From: Nocardia aurea
GTDB taxonomy: Bacteria > Actinomycetota > Actinomycetes > Mycobacteriales > Mycobacteriaceae
DNA: 64,000 nucleotides
Assembly: GCF_003123685.1 (NCBI RefSeq)
Contig: NZ_QCYJ01000154.1
Span: 1 to 64,000, forward strand
Reading direction: 5' to 3'
How positions within the stretch are numbered: the first letter of the stretch is position 1; every line of letters begins with the position of its first letter. Both the position numbers and the translations under genes were made by a program. Of this stretch, positions 24,415 to 32,808 are shown piece after piece. The notes beneath the pieces were generated by a model, which did not search any database, was not told the origin of the DNA, and was given only the letters and a program-made list of their open reading frames with translations.

Positions 24415-26037
24415 ATGCGGGATGTCACGATTTCGAGAAGGTTCGGAGTAGGCGCCATCGATACCGGTCAGTTGATCGCGGAGCATTACCGCCTGGTCGA
24501 GCGGATTGGTAGCGGCGGCACAGGCGTTGTTTGGCGTGCCGTCGACGAACGACTGCAGCGCTCGGTCGCGGTCAAGCAGATCCACATCAAGGCGAGTCTG
24601 CCGGAGTCCGAACGCGACGTGGTGCGTCAGCGCGCCATCCGCGAGGCACGGAACGCGGCACGGTTCCAGCACCCGAACGCGATCGTGGTCTTCGATATCA
24701 CCGAGCACGACGGCGATCCGTGCCTGGTGATGGAATTCATGAAGTCCAAGAGCCTGGCGGCTGTGCTCTCCGCGCAGGGCACCCTGCCGTTGACGCAGGT
24801 ATCGCGTATCGGTGAACAGGTGGCCTCGGCGCTGATCTCGGCGCACCAGGCGGGCATCGTGCACCGCGACGTGAAACCGGGCAACATCCTGCTCGACGAC
24901 AACGGCACCGTGAAGATCACCGACTTCGGCATCTCACGCGCCACCGGTGACGTGACGCTCACCGAGACCGGCCTGATCTGCGGCACCGCCGCCTATCTCG
25001 CGCCCGAGGTGGCGCGCGGCGCGGACCCCACCCCGGCCGCCGACGTGTTCGCGCTCGGCGCGACGCTGTTCCACGCGCTGGAGGGCGAACCGCCCTACGG
25101 CGCGAGCGCCAACCCGCTGGCGGTGCTCTACGCCGCGGCCAACGGTCAGGTGAGCGAACCGCGAAACGCGGGTGCCGCCACCGATTTCCTGTTGCAACTG
25201 CTCGATCCGGAACCCGAGCACCGGCCGACCATGCGTACGGCGCGCGAACATCTGGCCGCGCTGGCCGATTCCGGCACCGCGCCCGCGCACGCCGGATTCG
25301 TCCCCGCCAGTGAGGCTTTCGCGCGCAGGCAGCGCGGGCACGAGGAGGCGGCGACCCGCGCGCTGCGCTCGTCGCCGGTCGGCCCGCCGCCGCATCAGGC
25401 CACCGAATGGCACAACCGGCCGACACCGCATCCGACTCGCGGTGGCACCCATCCGAATACGATGGCGCACCCGCGCACCCAGGCCCAGCCGCGTCCGCAG
25501 CCGCCGCGTAAATCCAGCGGCAGGCGCGGAGCCGTGCTGATCGGCGGCGCGGTCGGCGCGGTGATCGCCGTGGTCGCACTGGTGATCGTCGCGATGAGCC
25601 AGTCCGGTTCCGATACTCCCGCGCCGCAGGCCGCTCCGCCGTCGGCGGCGACCTCGTCGGCCAGCGCCACGACGCAGGCCGCGGTTCCGCAGCTCGGTAA
25701 GACGCCGAGCGCGGGGTCGGTCGATGTACAGGCCGCGGGCAGTTTGATCACCGAGTTCTACAGCAATCCGGCGGGTTCCTGGTCGTTGCTGACACCCGCG
25801 GCACAGAAGCAATACGGCGGCGAGCAGGCATTCCAGGAGTACTGGGAATCACGTACCGTCAGACGGTTCGCCACTATCACCGGTGTCGAGGAGGGCCCCT
25901 CCCCGGACGGGTCGCACGATATGCGGCTGGCCACCCTCATCGTGGGCGACCAGACCACCTCGATGTTGCTGCATGTCATCGTCGGCAGCGGCGGCAGATT
26001 GCTGATCGACAGCGAGACGCGACCGGCCGTGACCTAG
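24415..26037 (+). CDS. receptor-type serine/threonine protein kinase
   Basis: 540 aa. The kinase domain spans about 20-285: glycine loop IGSGGTGVV, VAVKQI lysine, HRDVKPGNILL catalytic loop, DFGISRATGD and the activation segment ICGTAAYLAPEV. A Pro/Thr/Gln-rich juxtamembrane stretch is followed by a membrane helix at about 373-395 (GAVLIGGAVGAVIAVVALVIV). The extracellular region has a Ser/Ala/Thr/Pro linker and a C-terminal NTF2/SnoaL-like module (about 445-540). There are no PASTA repeats, so it is not PknB. The external ligand is unknown. ATG 24415 has no ribosome site. Confidence 0.9.
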   Translation: MRDVTISRRFGVGAIDTGQLIAEHYRLVERIGSGGTGVVWRAVDERLQRSVAVKQIHIKASLPESERDVVRQRAIREARNAARFQHPNAIVVFDITEHDGDPCLVMEFMKSKSLAAVLSAQGTLPLTQVSRIGEQVASALISAHQAGIVHRDVKPGNILLDDNGTVKITDFGISRATGDVTLTETGLICGTAAYLAPEVARGADPTPAADVFALGATLFHALEGEPPYGASANPLAVLYAAANGQVSEPRNAGAATDFLLQLLDPEPEHRPTMRTAREHLAALADSGTAPAHAGFVPASEAFARRQRGHEEAATRALRSSPVGPPPHQATEWHNRPTPHPTRGGTHPNTMAHPRTQAQPRPQPPRKSSGRRGAVLIGGAVGAVIAVVALVIVAMSQSGSDTPAPQAAPPSAATSSASATTQAAVPQLGKTPSAGSVDVQAAGSLITEFYSNPAGSWSLLTPAAQKQYGGEQAFQEYWESRTVRRFATITGVEEGPSPDGSHDMRLATLIVGDQTTSMLLHVIVGSGGRLLIDSETRPAVT

Positions 26038-26055
26038 ACGGACCGTGCTGTGCGT

Positions 26056-26093
26056 GGTCCGGGCTTCGACCGAGCGAATGGTCGTGCCGGACC
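26056..26093. terminator. terminator between convergent kinase and TerD genes
   Basis: An imperfect stem GGTCCGG-GC-CGACC against GGTCG-GC-CGGACC with a GAGCGAAT loop, beginning 19 nt after the kinase stop. It has no U-tract. Confidence 0.5.
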
Positions 26094-26181
26094 GCGCGGG
26101 CCTGCCCGTCCGGGACGGAACGAACGCGGGACCGACGGCGAAGTCGCCTGCGCCGATACCCGCGCGGTCTGCCGGATCCGA

Positions 26182-26763
26182 TCAGGCCATCGCGAAACGC
26201 AGCAGGTTCTGCTTGTCGCCCTGCTTGACCTTGCCCTTGCGGTTGAGTACCTCGAGTTGCCAGACCGGGCCGTTGCGGAACGCCCGCGCGACGGCGTTGG
26301 CGTTCTCGTTGCCGAGCAGCGAGGGCCAGATATCGGCGACCTGCTGGCTGCTGCCGCCGGAGGCGTCGTAGACCTTGAACGAGATGTTGTTCGCCTTCTC
26401 GAAGGAACTGCCCTTCTTGAAGGCCACCGCGACGAAGATGATGGCGTCGATGCCGCCGGGTACGTCGGCGAAGGTGACGGTGACGGTCTCGTCGTCGCCG
26501 ACGGCCGCGCCGGTCTGCTCGTCTCCCGAGTGCAGCACCGAGCCGTTGCCGAGCGGGTCGAGCGAGTCCAGACCCGCGAACCGGACCGGTTCCGCGCCCT
26601 GCATGAGGATGGCGATGAGGTCGAGATCGACCCCCTTCTTCCTGCGTGCCCACCCGAGTGCGCCACCGCTGGCACCCGCCGACGGATCCCAGCTGACCCC
26701 GACACTCAGTTTGGTGATGCCGGCGAGATCCGCGGCGCCGTCTTCTTTCTTCAGCGTGATCAT
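26182..26763 (-). CDS. TerD-family stress protein
   Basis: 193 aa, single TerD domain. The opening ITLKKEDGAADLAGITKLSVGVSWD (in part), the DLDLIAILMQG strand and the acidic Ca-binding stretch GDEQTGAAVGDDETV are typical. The GGIDAIIFVAVAFKKG and VWQLEVLNRKGKV blocks complete the fold. These proteins bind calcium and are linked to tellurite, phage or envelope stress. ATG 26763 is the first in-frame start. It is monocistronic and convergent with the kinase. Confidence 0.9.
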   Translation of the reverse strand: MITLKKEDGAADLAGITKLSVGVSWDPSAGASGGALGWARRKKGVDLDLIAILMQGAEPVRFAGLDSLDPLGNGSVLHSGDEQTGAAVGDDETVTVTFADVPGGIDAIIFVAVAFKKGSSFEKANNISFKVYDASGGSSQQVADIWPSLLGNENANAVARAFRNGPVWQLEVLNRKGKVKQGDKQNLLRFAMA

Positions 26764-27045
26764 GGCATCAGACTACCGGCCTTGCCGAATACCCGTGGGG
26801 CACACCATTATCGCTGGTCAACACCCGAACGGGGAAGATTTTCGGCACTCGGAACCGGCCGGGAGCGAAGGAATGTCGGTCGACGCGCGCCCGCGCCGAA
26901 GACCTGTCGCCGACCCGATCGGCGCGGTCGCGTGCGCGCGTCGACGGCCCGGCGTTCGCGCGAGCCCGCCCGCCCCGGCTGAGATCCAGGTCACCGCGGC
27001 GTCGCGGGGTGAGACCGGGCCGGAAACCCGGTTGATGCCGACCAT

Positions 27046-27051
27046 TAGGCT
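27046..27051 (+). promoter_or_regulatory. possible -10 element for hisD
   Basis: TAGGCT, identical to the hexamer before pyk (53079). It would start transcription near 27059, leaving a leader of about 35 nt. No -35 box is convincing. Confidence 0.35.
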
Positions 27052-27093
27052 GGTACCGGACAAAGCCCAGCACAGACAGGACAGCCGACCGAT

Positions 27094-28431
27094 ATGACAT
27101 CCCGCATCGAGCTCGCCCGCGTCGATCTGCGCGGTCGCACTCCTTCCGCTGCCGAGCTGCGCACCGCGCTGCCGCGCGGGGGAGTCGACGTGGACTCGGT
27201 GCTGCCCCATGTGCGCCCGGTGGTCGAGGCCATCCGGGATCGCGGTGTCGCGGCGGCGCTCGAATTCAGCGAGCGGTTCGACGGGGTGGTCCCGGCCTCG
27301 GTCCGGGTTCCGGCCGCCGAGTTGGCGCGAGCACTCGACGAACTCGATCCCGCGGTGCGCGCGGCGCTCGAGGTCGCGATCGAGCGGACCCGCAAGGTAC
27401 ACGCCGACCAGCGGCGCACCGACACGGTCACCGAGGTGGTGCCCGGCGGCGTCGTCACCGAGCGGTGGGTGCCGGTGGAGCGCGTCGGGCTGTACGTGCC
27501 GGGCGGAAACGCCGTCTATCCCTCCAGCGTCGTGATGAACGTGGTGCCTGCCCAGGCCGCCGGTGTCGACTCCCTGGTCGTCGCCTCGCCGCCGCAGGCG
27601 CAGTTCGGCGGGCTGCCCCATCCGACGATCCTGGCCGCCGCTCGGCTGCTCGGCGTCGAGGAGGTGTGGGCGGTCGGCGGCGCGCAGGCGGTCGCGCTGC
27701 TCGCCTACGGCGGCGTCGATACCGACGGCGCGGGGCTGGAACCGGTCGACCTGATCACCGGACCGGGCAATATCTACGTGACCGCCGCCAAGCGGCTGTG
27801 TCGAGGACTGGTCGGCATCGACGCCGAGGCGGGCCCGACCGAGATCGCGATCCTGGCCGACGCCACCGCCGACCCGGTACACGTGGCGGCCGATCTGATC
27901 AGCCAGGCCGAACACGATGTCCTCGCCGCCAGCGTGCTCGTCACCGACAGCGCGGAACTCGCCGACGCCGTCGACGCCGCGCTCAGCGCGCAGATGACCG
28001 TGGTCAAACACGCCGCCCGGGTGCGCGAGGCGCTCACCGGCGCGCAGTCCGGCACCGTCCTCGTCGACGATATCGATCAGGGCCTGCGCGTGGTCAACGC
28101 CTACGCGGCCGAACACCTCGAGATCCAGACCGTCGACGCGTCCGCCGTGGCGGCGCGGGTGCGCAGCGCGGGCGCGATCTTCGTCGGCGCGTTCGCGCCG
28201 GTCAGCCTCGGCGACTACTGCGCGGGGTCCAACCACGTCCTGCCGACCGCGGGCTGTGCCCGCCATTCCTCCGGGCTGAGCGTGCAGACCTTCCTGCGCG
28301 GCATCCACGTGGTCGAGTACACCGAGGCGGCGCTGAAGGATGTCGCCGGGCACGTGGTCGCACTGGCCACGGCCGAGGATCTGCCCGCGCACGGCCAGGC
28401 CGTCACGGCGCGTTTCGAGGCGCTGTCATGA
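27094..28431 (+). CDS. hisD: histidinol dehydrogenase
   Basis: 445 aa. It carries out the last two NAD-linked oxidations of histidine synthesis, histidinol to histidine. Blocks: RWVPVERVGLYVPGGNAVYPSS, VWAVGGAQAVALLAYG, DLITGPGNIYVTAAKR, AGPTEIAILAD and the Zn-site region ISQAEHD, then SLGDYCAGSNHVLPT (each quoted in part). It is first in hisDCBH and overlaps hisC by ATGA. ATG 27094 has only a weak purine stretch upstream. Confidence 0.96.
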   Translation: MTSRIELARVDLRGRTPSAAELRTALPRGGVDVDSVLPHVRPVVEAIRDRGVAAALEFSERFDGVVPASVRVPAAELARALDELDPAVRAALEVAIERTRKVHADQRRTDTVTEVVPGGVVTERWVPVERVGLYVPGGNAVYPSSVVMNVVPAQAAGVDSLVVASPPQAQFGGLPHPTILAAARLLGVEEVWAVGGAQAVALLAYGGVDTDGAGLEPVDLITGPGNIYVTAAKRLCRGLVGIDAEAGPTEIAILADATADPVHVAADLISQAEHDVLAASVLVTDSAELADAVDAALSAQMTVVKHAARVREALTGAQSGTVLVDDIDQGLRVVNAYAAEHLEIQTVDASAVAARVRSAGAIFVGAFAPVSLGDYCAGSNHVLPTAGCARHSSGLSVQTFLRGIHVVEYTEAALKDVAGHVVALATAEDLPAHGQAVTARFEALS

Positions 28432-29555
28432 GCGCGACCGCTCCCGGCTCGGCCATCGGACTCGACGATCTGCCGCTGCGCGAGAACCTGCGCGGCAAGA
28501 AGCCCTACGGCGCACCGCAATTGACGGTGCCGGTGCAGCTGAACACGAACGAGAACCCGCACCCGCCGACCCGCGCGCTGATCGACGACGTCGCCGAATC
28601 CATTCGCACCGCCGCCGCCGACCTGCACCGCTACCCCGATCGGGACGCGGTGGCGCTGCGCGCCGATCTGGCCGCCTACCTGAGCGAGCAGACCGGCGTC
28701 ACCGTCGACACCGTCAACGTGTGGGCGGCCAACGGGTCCAACGAGATCCTGCAACAGCTGTTGCAGGCCTTCGGCGGACCGGGCCGCAGCGCGCTGGGTT
28801 TCGTGCCCTCCTATTCGATGCACCCGATCATCTCCGAGGGCATCGACACCGAATGGGTGGAGGCCAAGCGCAGCGCCGATTTCTCCCTGGATATCGACTA
28901 CGCGGTGGCCGTCATCGCCGAACGTCGTCCCGACGTGGTGTTCGTGACCAGCCCGAACAATCCCACCGGGCACAGCATTCCGGCCGCCGACCTGGTCCGC
29001 CTGCTCGAGGCGGCGCCGGGCATCGTGGTCGTCGACGAGGCGTACGGCGAGTTCTCCGCCGAGCCGAGCGCGCTCGCGCTGATCGACCGTTTCCCGGCGA
29101 AGCTGGTGGTCACCCGCACGATGAGCAAGGCCTTCGCCTTCGCGGGCGGACGTCTCGGATACCTGGTCGCCGCGCCTGCCGTGATCGACGCGCTGCTGCT
29201 GGTGCGCCTGCCCTACCACCTGTCGGTGGTCACCCAGGCCGCCGCCCGCGCCGCGTTGCGCCATGCCGACGAGACCCTGGGCAGTGTCGCCGAATTGGCG
29301 GCCCAGCGTGATCGCGTCGCCGCGGCACTGACCGAACAGGGGTACGACGTGGTGCCCAGCGACGCCAATTTCGTGCTCTTCGGCCGGTTCGCCGACGCGC
29401 CGCGCGCGTGGCAGCGCTACCTGGACGACGGCGTGCTGATCCGCGATGTCGGCATCACCGGCTACCTGCGCGCCACCATCGGCCTGGCCGCCGAGAACGA
29501 CGAATTCCTGCGCGTCAGCGCGAAACTGGCCGCGACCGAACTGGCCCCACGATGA
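28428..29555 (+). CDS. hisC: histidinol-phosphate aminotransferase
   Basis: 375 aa PLP enzyme (fold type I) making histidinol phosphate from imidazole-acetol phosphate. LNTNENPHPP, YPDRDAVALR, ANGSNEILQQLLQAFGG, TSPNNPTGHS and VVDEAYGEF are present. The PLP lysine lies in RTMSKAFAFAGGRLGY (about residue 232). Its ATG overlaps the hisD stop, so translation is coupled. Confidence 0.96.
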   Translation: MSATAPGSAIGLDDLPLRENLRGKKPYGAPQLTVPVQLNTNENPHPPTRALIDDVAESIRTAAADLHRYPDRDAVALRADLAAYLSEQTGVTVDTVNVWAANGSNEILQQLLQAFGGPGRSALGFVPSYSMHPIISEGIDTEWVEAKRSADFSLDIDYAVAVIAERRPDVVFVTSPNNPTGHSIPAADLVRLLEAAPGIVVVDEAYGEFSAEPSALALIDRFPAKLVVTRTMSKAFAFAGGRLGYLVAAPAVIDALLLVRLPYHLSVVTQAAARAALRHADETLGSVAELAAQRDRVAAALTEQGYDVVPSDANFVLFGRFADAPRAWQRYLDDGVLIRDVGITGYLRATIGLAAENDEFLRVSAKLAATELAPR

Positions 29556-29574
29556 ATCTCAGCGAGGTGACGGC

Positions 29575-30189
29575 ATGAGCAGGACCGCGCGGGTCGAACG
29601 CGTGACCAAGGAATCCAGCATTCTGGTCGAACTGGATCTGGACGGCACCGGCAAGACCGAGATCTCCACGGGCATCCCCTTCTACGATCACATGCTCACC
29701 GCGCTCGGCGCGCACGCGAGTTTCGATCTGACGGTGCGCGCGCAGGGCGATATCGAGATCGAGGCGCACCACACCGTCGAGGACACCGCGATCGTCCTCG
29801 GACAGGCCCTCGGGCAGGCGCTGGGCGACAAATCGGGGATCCGCCGTTTCGGTGACGCCTTCATCCCGATGGACGAAACCCTCGCGCACGCCGCGGTCGA
29901 CGTCTCCGGGCGGCCCTACTGCGTGCACACCGGCGAACCGGATCACCTGCTGCACACGGTGATTCCGGGTGCCGCGCCCGGCGCGCCGTATTCCACGGTG
30001 CTCAACCGCCACGTCTTCGAGTCGATCGCGCTCAACGCGCGCATCGCGCTGCACGTGCGGGTGCTCTACGGCCGCGACCAGCATCACGTCACCGAGGCGG
30101 AGTTCAAGGCCGTGGCGCGGGCGCTGCGCGCCGCCGTGGAACTCGATCCGCGCGTGCACGGCGTCCCATCGACGAAGGGAACGCTGTGA
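29575..30189 (+). CDS. hisB: imidazoleglycerol-phosphate dehydratase
   Basis: 204 aa, the monofunctional actinobacterial form without a phosphatase domain. The two symmetric metal-binding halves carry AHHTVEDTAIVLGQAL and HHVTEAEFKAVARAL, the HxxxE/HHxxxE manganese ligands. GIPFYDHMLTALGAH is the family signature. ATG 29575 follows GAGGTGA at 5 nt. The end overlaps hisH by GTGA. Confidence 0.96.
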   Translation: MSRTARVERVTKESSILVELDLDGTGKTEISTGIPFYDHMLTALGAHASFDLTVRAQGDIEIEAHHTVEDTAIVLGQALGQALGDKSGIRRFGDAFIPMDETLAHAAVDVSGRPYCVHTGEPDHLLHTVIPGAAPGAPYSTVLNRHVFESIALNARIALHVRVLYGRDQHHVTEAEFKAVARALRAAVELDPRVHGVPSTKGTL

Positions 30190-30821
30190 GCGCCACATCG
30201 GTCGCGCTGCTCGACTACGGTTCCGGCAACCTGCACTCCGCCGAGCGCGCGCTGGTGCGCGCGGGCGCGACCGTCGAGGTGACAGCCGATCCCGAGATCG
30301 CCTTGGCCGCAGATGGTTTGGTGGTTCCCGGCGTCGGCGCCTTCGAGGCGTGCATGGCGGGTCTGCGTGCCGTGCGCGGTGAACGCATCATCGGCCAGCG
30401 CCTGGCGGGCGGGCGTCCGGTGCTCGGCATCTGCGTCGGCATGCAGATCCTGTTCGAACGCGGCGTGGAATTCGGTGTGGAGACCGACGGCTGCGCCGAA
30501 TGGCCGGGCACCGTCGAACGCCTCTCCGCCCCGGTGCTGCCCCACATGGGCTGGAACACCGTCTCGGCCCCCAGCGACAGCACCCTGTTCGCCGGAATGG
30601 ACCGCGACACCCGCTTCTACTTCGTGCACTCCTATGCCGCCCAGACCTGGGACCTGCCCCCGAGCGAACATTTCGCCAATCCGCGTCTCACCTGGGCCGA
30701 ACACGGCGTCCCCTTCCTGGCCGCCGTCGAGAACGGCGCGTTGTCCGCGACCCAGTTCCACCCCGAGAAGTCGGGCGACGCGGGCGCACAACTGCTCCGC
30801 AACTGGGTCGCCTCCCTGTAA
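30186..30821 (+). CDS. hisH: imidazole glycerol phosphate synthase, glutaminase subunit
   Basis: 211 aa class I glutamine amidotransferase that supplies ammonia to HisF. The triad is visible: GICVGMQ (Cys about 82), and FHPEKS (His, Glu) near the C-terminus. LLDYGSGNLHSAERAL is the N-terminal signature. The GTG start overlaps the hisB stop. It is the last gene of the first histidine block; two terminator hairpins follow, and hisA is separated from it by an inserted gene pair. Confidence 0.96.
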   Translation: MSATSVALLDYGSGNLHSAERALVRAGATVEVTADPEIALAADGLVVPGVGAFEACMAGLRAVRGERIIGQRLAGGRPVLGICVGMQILFERGVEFGVETDGCAEWPGTVERLSAPVLPHMGWNTVSAPSDSTLFAGMDRDTRFYFVHSYAAQTWDLPPSEHFANPRLTWAEHGVPFLAAVENGALSATQFHPEKSGDAGAQLLRNWVASL

Positions 30822-30832
30822 TCACCGTGATA

Positions 30833-30849
30833 CCCGCCGGTTCGGCGGG
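30833..30849 (+). terminator. hisDCBH terminator
   Basis: CCCGCCG-GTT-CGGCGGG stem-loop starting 11 nt after the hisH stop and followed by the T-rich GTTGTT. It is one of the few U-rich intrinsic terminators in the window. Confidence 0.7.
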
Positions 30850-30855
30850 GTTGTT

Positions 30856-30884
30856 CGCGTACCCGGAGGTCGTCCGGGTACGCG
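30856..30884. terminator. second hairpin between hisH and the convergent lipoprotein gene
   Basis: Perfect 11-bp stem CGCGTACCCGG / CCGGGTACGCG with a 7-nt loop, immediately after the first hairpin. It probably stops minus-strand transcription from the lipoprotein gene and backs up the hisH terminator. Confidence 0.65.
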
Positions 30885-30902
30885 ATAGGAGGTCCGCCCG
30901 GG

Positions 30903-31433
30903 TCACGGGCGGGTGCCCTTCGACCACTGCGGGGTCATCTCGACCCGGGACATGCTCCAGCCTTCTCCGGAGCGGACGGCGTCGATGCGGTACACCACGC
31001 CGAGGGTGAACGCGGGTTCCGGGGCGACTCGTCCCGGCGTCTCCGTGGCGGGGGTGAAGATCGCCACGATATTGGCGCGGACGTCGGCGCTGTCGCCGTG
31101 TACGTCGACGATCACATTGCTGAAGAAGTGCTGAATCCGGTGCGCGTCGGTGTGGTTGCGGCGTGCCTGGGCGATGAGGGCGTCGCGGCCTTCGGCGGTT
31201 CCGCCGGGAGTTCGCACGGTGGCGTCGGGGGTGTAGATGGCGCGCAGGTCGTCGAAGCGGCCTTCGTCGAGGGCGCGGCCGAGTCGGTAGACCAGTTGCG
31301 TGATCTGGTCGCGGTCGCGGAGTTCGCGCGTTTCGCGCTGCGCGGCGTCATCGGTCGCGGTGGCCGTCGTCGAGCAGGCGGCCAGCAGTGCCAGCGGGAG
31401 GGCGGTGAGGGCCACGGTGCGGAATCTGTTCAT
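30903..31433 (-). CDS. SnoaL-like (NTF2 fold) lipoprotein
   Basis: 176 aa. A signal peptide (VALTALPLALLAAC) has the lipobox LAAC (Cys about 19). The mature part is one SnoaL/NTF2-like domain: ITQLVYRLGRALDEGRFDDLRAIY, TPDATVRTPGG and HRIQHFFSNVIVDVHGD blocks (in part) typical of the polyketide-cyclase-like group. The ligand is unknown. ATG 31433 gives the proper lipoprotein N-terminus. It is divergent from a MarR gene and likely controlled by it via 31456-31485. Confidence 0.8.
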   Translation of the reverse strand: MNRFRTVALTALPLALLAACSTTATATDDAAQRETRELRDRDQITQLVYRLGRALDEGRFDDLRAIYTPDATVRTPGGTAEGRDALIAQARRNHTDAHRIQHFFSNVIVDVHGDSADVRANIVAIFTPATETPGRVAPEPAFTLGVVYRIDAVRSGEGWSMSRVEMTPQWSKGTRP

Positions 31434-31455
31434 TGGAGGAACCTTTCGGATAATT

Positions 31456-31485
31456 GTTGGCCTGTCCAACGTTGGTAAAGCCAAC
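31456..31485. promoter_or_regulatory. two abutting inverted repeats, probable MarR operator
   Basis: GTTGG-CCTGT-CCAAC (31456-31470) directly followed by GTTGG-TAAAG-CCAAC (31471-31485). These are two 15-bp palindromes with identical arms and no gap. They lie between the divergent lipoprotein and MarR genes, close to both starts, as expected for a MarR autoregulatory site. Confidence 0.75.
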
Positions 31486-31519
31486 GGTATCAGAATGTGG
31501 GTCGCACCAACAAGTCTTG

Positions 31520-31525
31520 TAATGT
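31520..31525 (+). promoter_or_regulatory. -10 element of the marR gene
   Basis: TAATGT, 6 nt before ATG 31532, suggesting a leaderless or nearly leaderless transcript. Confidence 0.4.
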
Positions 31526-31531
31526 AGGCGC

Positions 31532-31984
31532 ATGGAAATCTCCGACGAAGGCGCGGCGAGCAGGCTTCGCGCCCTACCGACGAGGCTGGTCAACCAGGTC
31601 GCGCTCCTCGCGGACCGGGCCACCGACCGGGCGCTCGAGCACACCGGGTCGCGCAGGCACCACTACGCGCTGCTCACCACGCTCCAGGCGTTCGGACCGG
31701 ACAGTCAGGCCGAACTCGGTCGTCGGACCCGCATCGACCGCAGCGATATCGTGGCCGCGCTCAACGACCTGGCCGAACGCGGATTCGTCGAGCGCAGCCC
31801 CGACCCCGGCGACCGCCGCCGCAATATCGTCACCATGACCGATTCCGGCGCCCGTCACCTCGCGGAACTCGATCGGCGCCTCGACACCGCCCAGGACGAG
31901 TTGCTGGCCGGATTCTCCGCCGCCGAGCGCACGGAACTGGTCGAGCTGCTCACCAGGATCCTCGATCACCATTCGCGCGGCTGA
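31532..31984 (+). CDS. MarR family regulator
   Basis: 150 aa. The winged helix (about 40-105) shows HHYALLTTLQAFGPDSQAELGRRT, then the recognition helix region IDRSDIVAALNDLAERGFVER and the wing SPDPGDRRRNIVTMT (quoted in parts). The flanking helices form the dimer interface. It sits inside the ancestral hisH-hisA junction with the divergent lipoprotein. The ligand is unknown. Confidence 0.87.
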   Translation: MEISDEGAASRLRALPTRLVNQVALLADRATDRALEHTGSRRHHYALLTTLQAFGPDSQAELGRRTRIDRSDIVAALNDLAERGFVERSPDPGDRRRNIVTMTDSGARHLAELDRRLDTAQDELLAGFSAAERTELVELLTRILDHHSRG

Positions 31985-32056
31985 CCGGTTCGGCCCCCGT
32001 CGTGACCGTCATCGCATCAGCGCAGGCCCGGGGCTCGAATGCCACGGGACAGCAAC

Positions 32057-32062
32057 TAAGCT
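32057..32062 (+). promoter_or_regulatory. -10 element of the hisA block
   Basis: TAAGCT followed by 7 nt and GTG 32070. It gives hisA its own promoter, needed because hisH is followed by terminators and an inserted gene pair. Confidence 0.5.
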
Positions 32063-32069
32063 GCTCGGA

Positions 32070-32801
32070 GTGAGTCTTGTACTGCTTCCCGCCGTCGATG
32101 TCGCCAATGGAGAGGCCGTGCGCCTCGTGCAGGGGGAGGCGGGCAGTGAAACCAGCTACGGTTCGCCCCGTGACGCCGCGCTGGCCTGGCAGGAGGCCGG
32201 TGCCGAATGGGTCCATCTGGTCGACCTGGACGCGGCCTTCGGGCGCGGTTCCAACCGCGAGCTGCTGGCCGGTGTCGTCGGCGAACTCGATGTGAAGGTC
32301 GAACTGTCCGGCGGTATCCGTGACGACGAATCGCTGCGTGCCGCCCTGGCCACCGGCTGCGCGCGAGTGAACCTGGGCACCGCCGCGCTGGAGGATCCGG
32401 TGTGGTGCGCCAAGGCCATCGCCGAACACGGCGACCGTGTCGCGGTCGGTCTCGATGTCAGGATCATCGACGGCGAATACCGGTTGCGCGGTCGTGGCTG
32501 GGTCAGCGACGGCGGCGACCTGTGGGAGGTGCTGGAGCGCCTCGAACGCGACGGCTGCTCCCGCTACGTCGTCACCGACGTGACCAAGGACGGCACCCTG
32601 ACCGGCCCCAATCTCGAACTGCTGCGCGAGGTCTGCGCCGCCACCGACGCACCCGTGATCGCCTCGGGCGGAGTGTCCACCGTCGCGGATCTGGTCGCCA
32701 TCGCGGGACTGGTCGAGGACGGCGTCGAGGGTTCGATCGTCGGCAAAGCGCTCTACGCGGGCCGCTTCACGCTGCCCGAGGCGCTGGCAGCGGTGCGCTG
32801 A
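32070..32801 (+). CDS. priA: phosphoribosyl isomerase A (HisA/TrpF bifunctional, PriA type)
   Basis: 243 aa (beta/alpha)8 barrel. LLPAVDVANGEAVRLVQGE contains the first catalytic Asp; DVTKDGTLTGPN the second. YGSPRDAALAWQEAGAEWVH and LVDLDAAFGRGSN match actinobacterial PriA, which isomerises both ProFAR (histidine) and PRA (tryptophan). No trpF gene is present among the trp genes here, in keeping with the dual role. GTG 32070 is leaderless-type. Confidence 0.9.
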   Translation: MSLVLLPAVDVANGEAVRLVQGEAGSETSYGSPRDAALAWQEAGAEWVHLVDLDAAFGRGSNRELLAGVVGELDVKVELSGGIRDDESLRAALATGCARVNLGTAALEDPVWCAKAIAEHGDRVAVGLDVRIIDGEYRLRGRGWVSDGGDLWEVLERLERDGCSRYVVTDVTKDGTLTGPNLELLREVCAATDAPVIASGGVSTVADLVAIAGLVEDGVEGSIVGKALYAGRFTLPEALAAVR

Positions 32802-32808
32802 GCACCCG

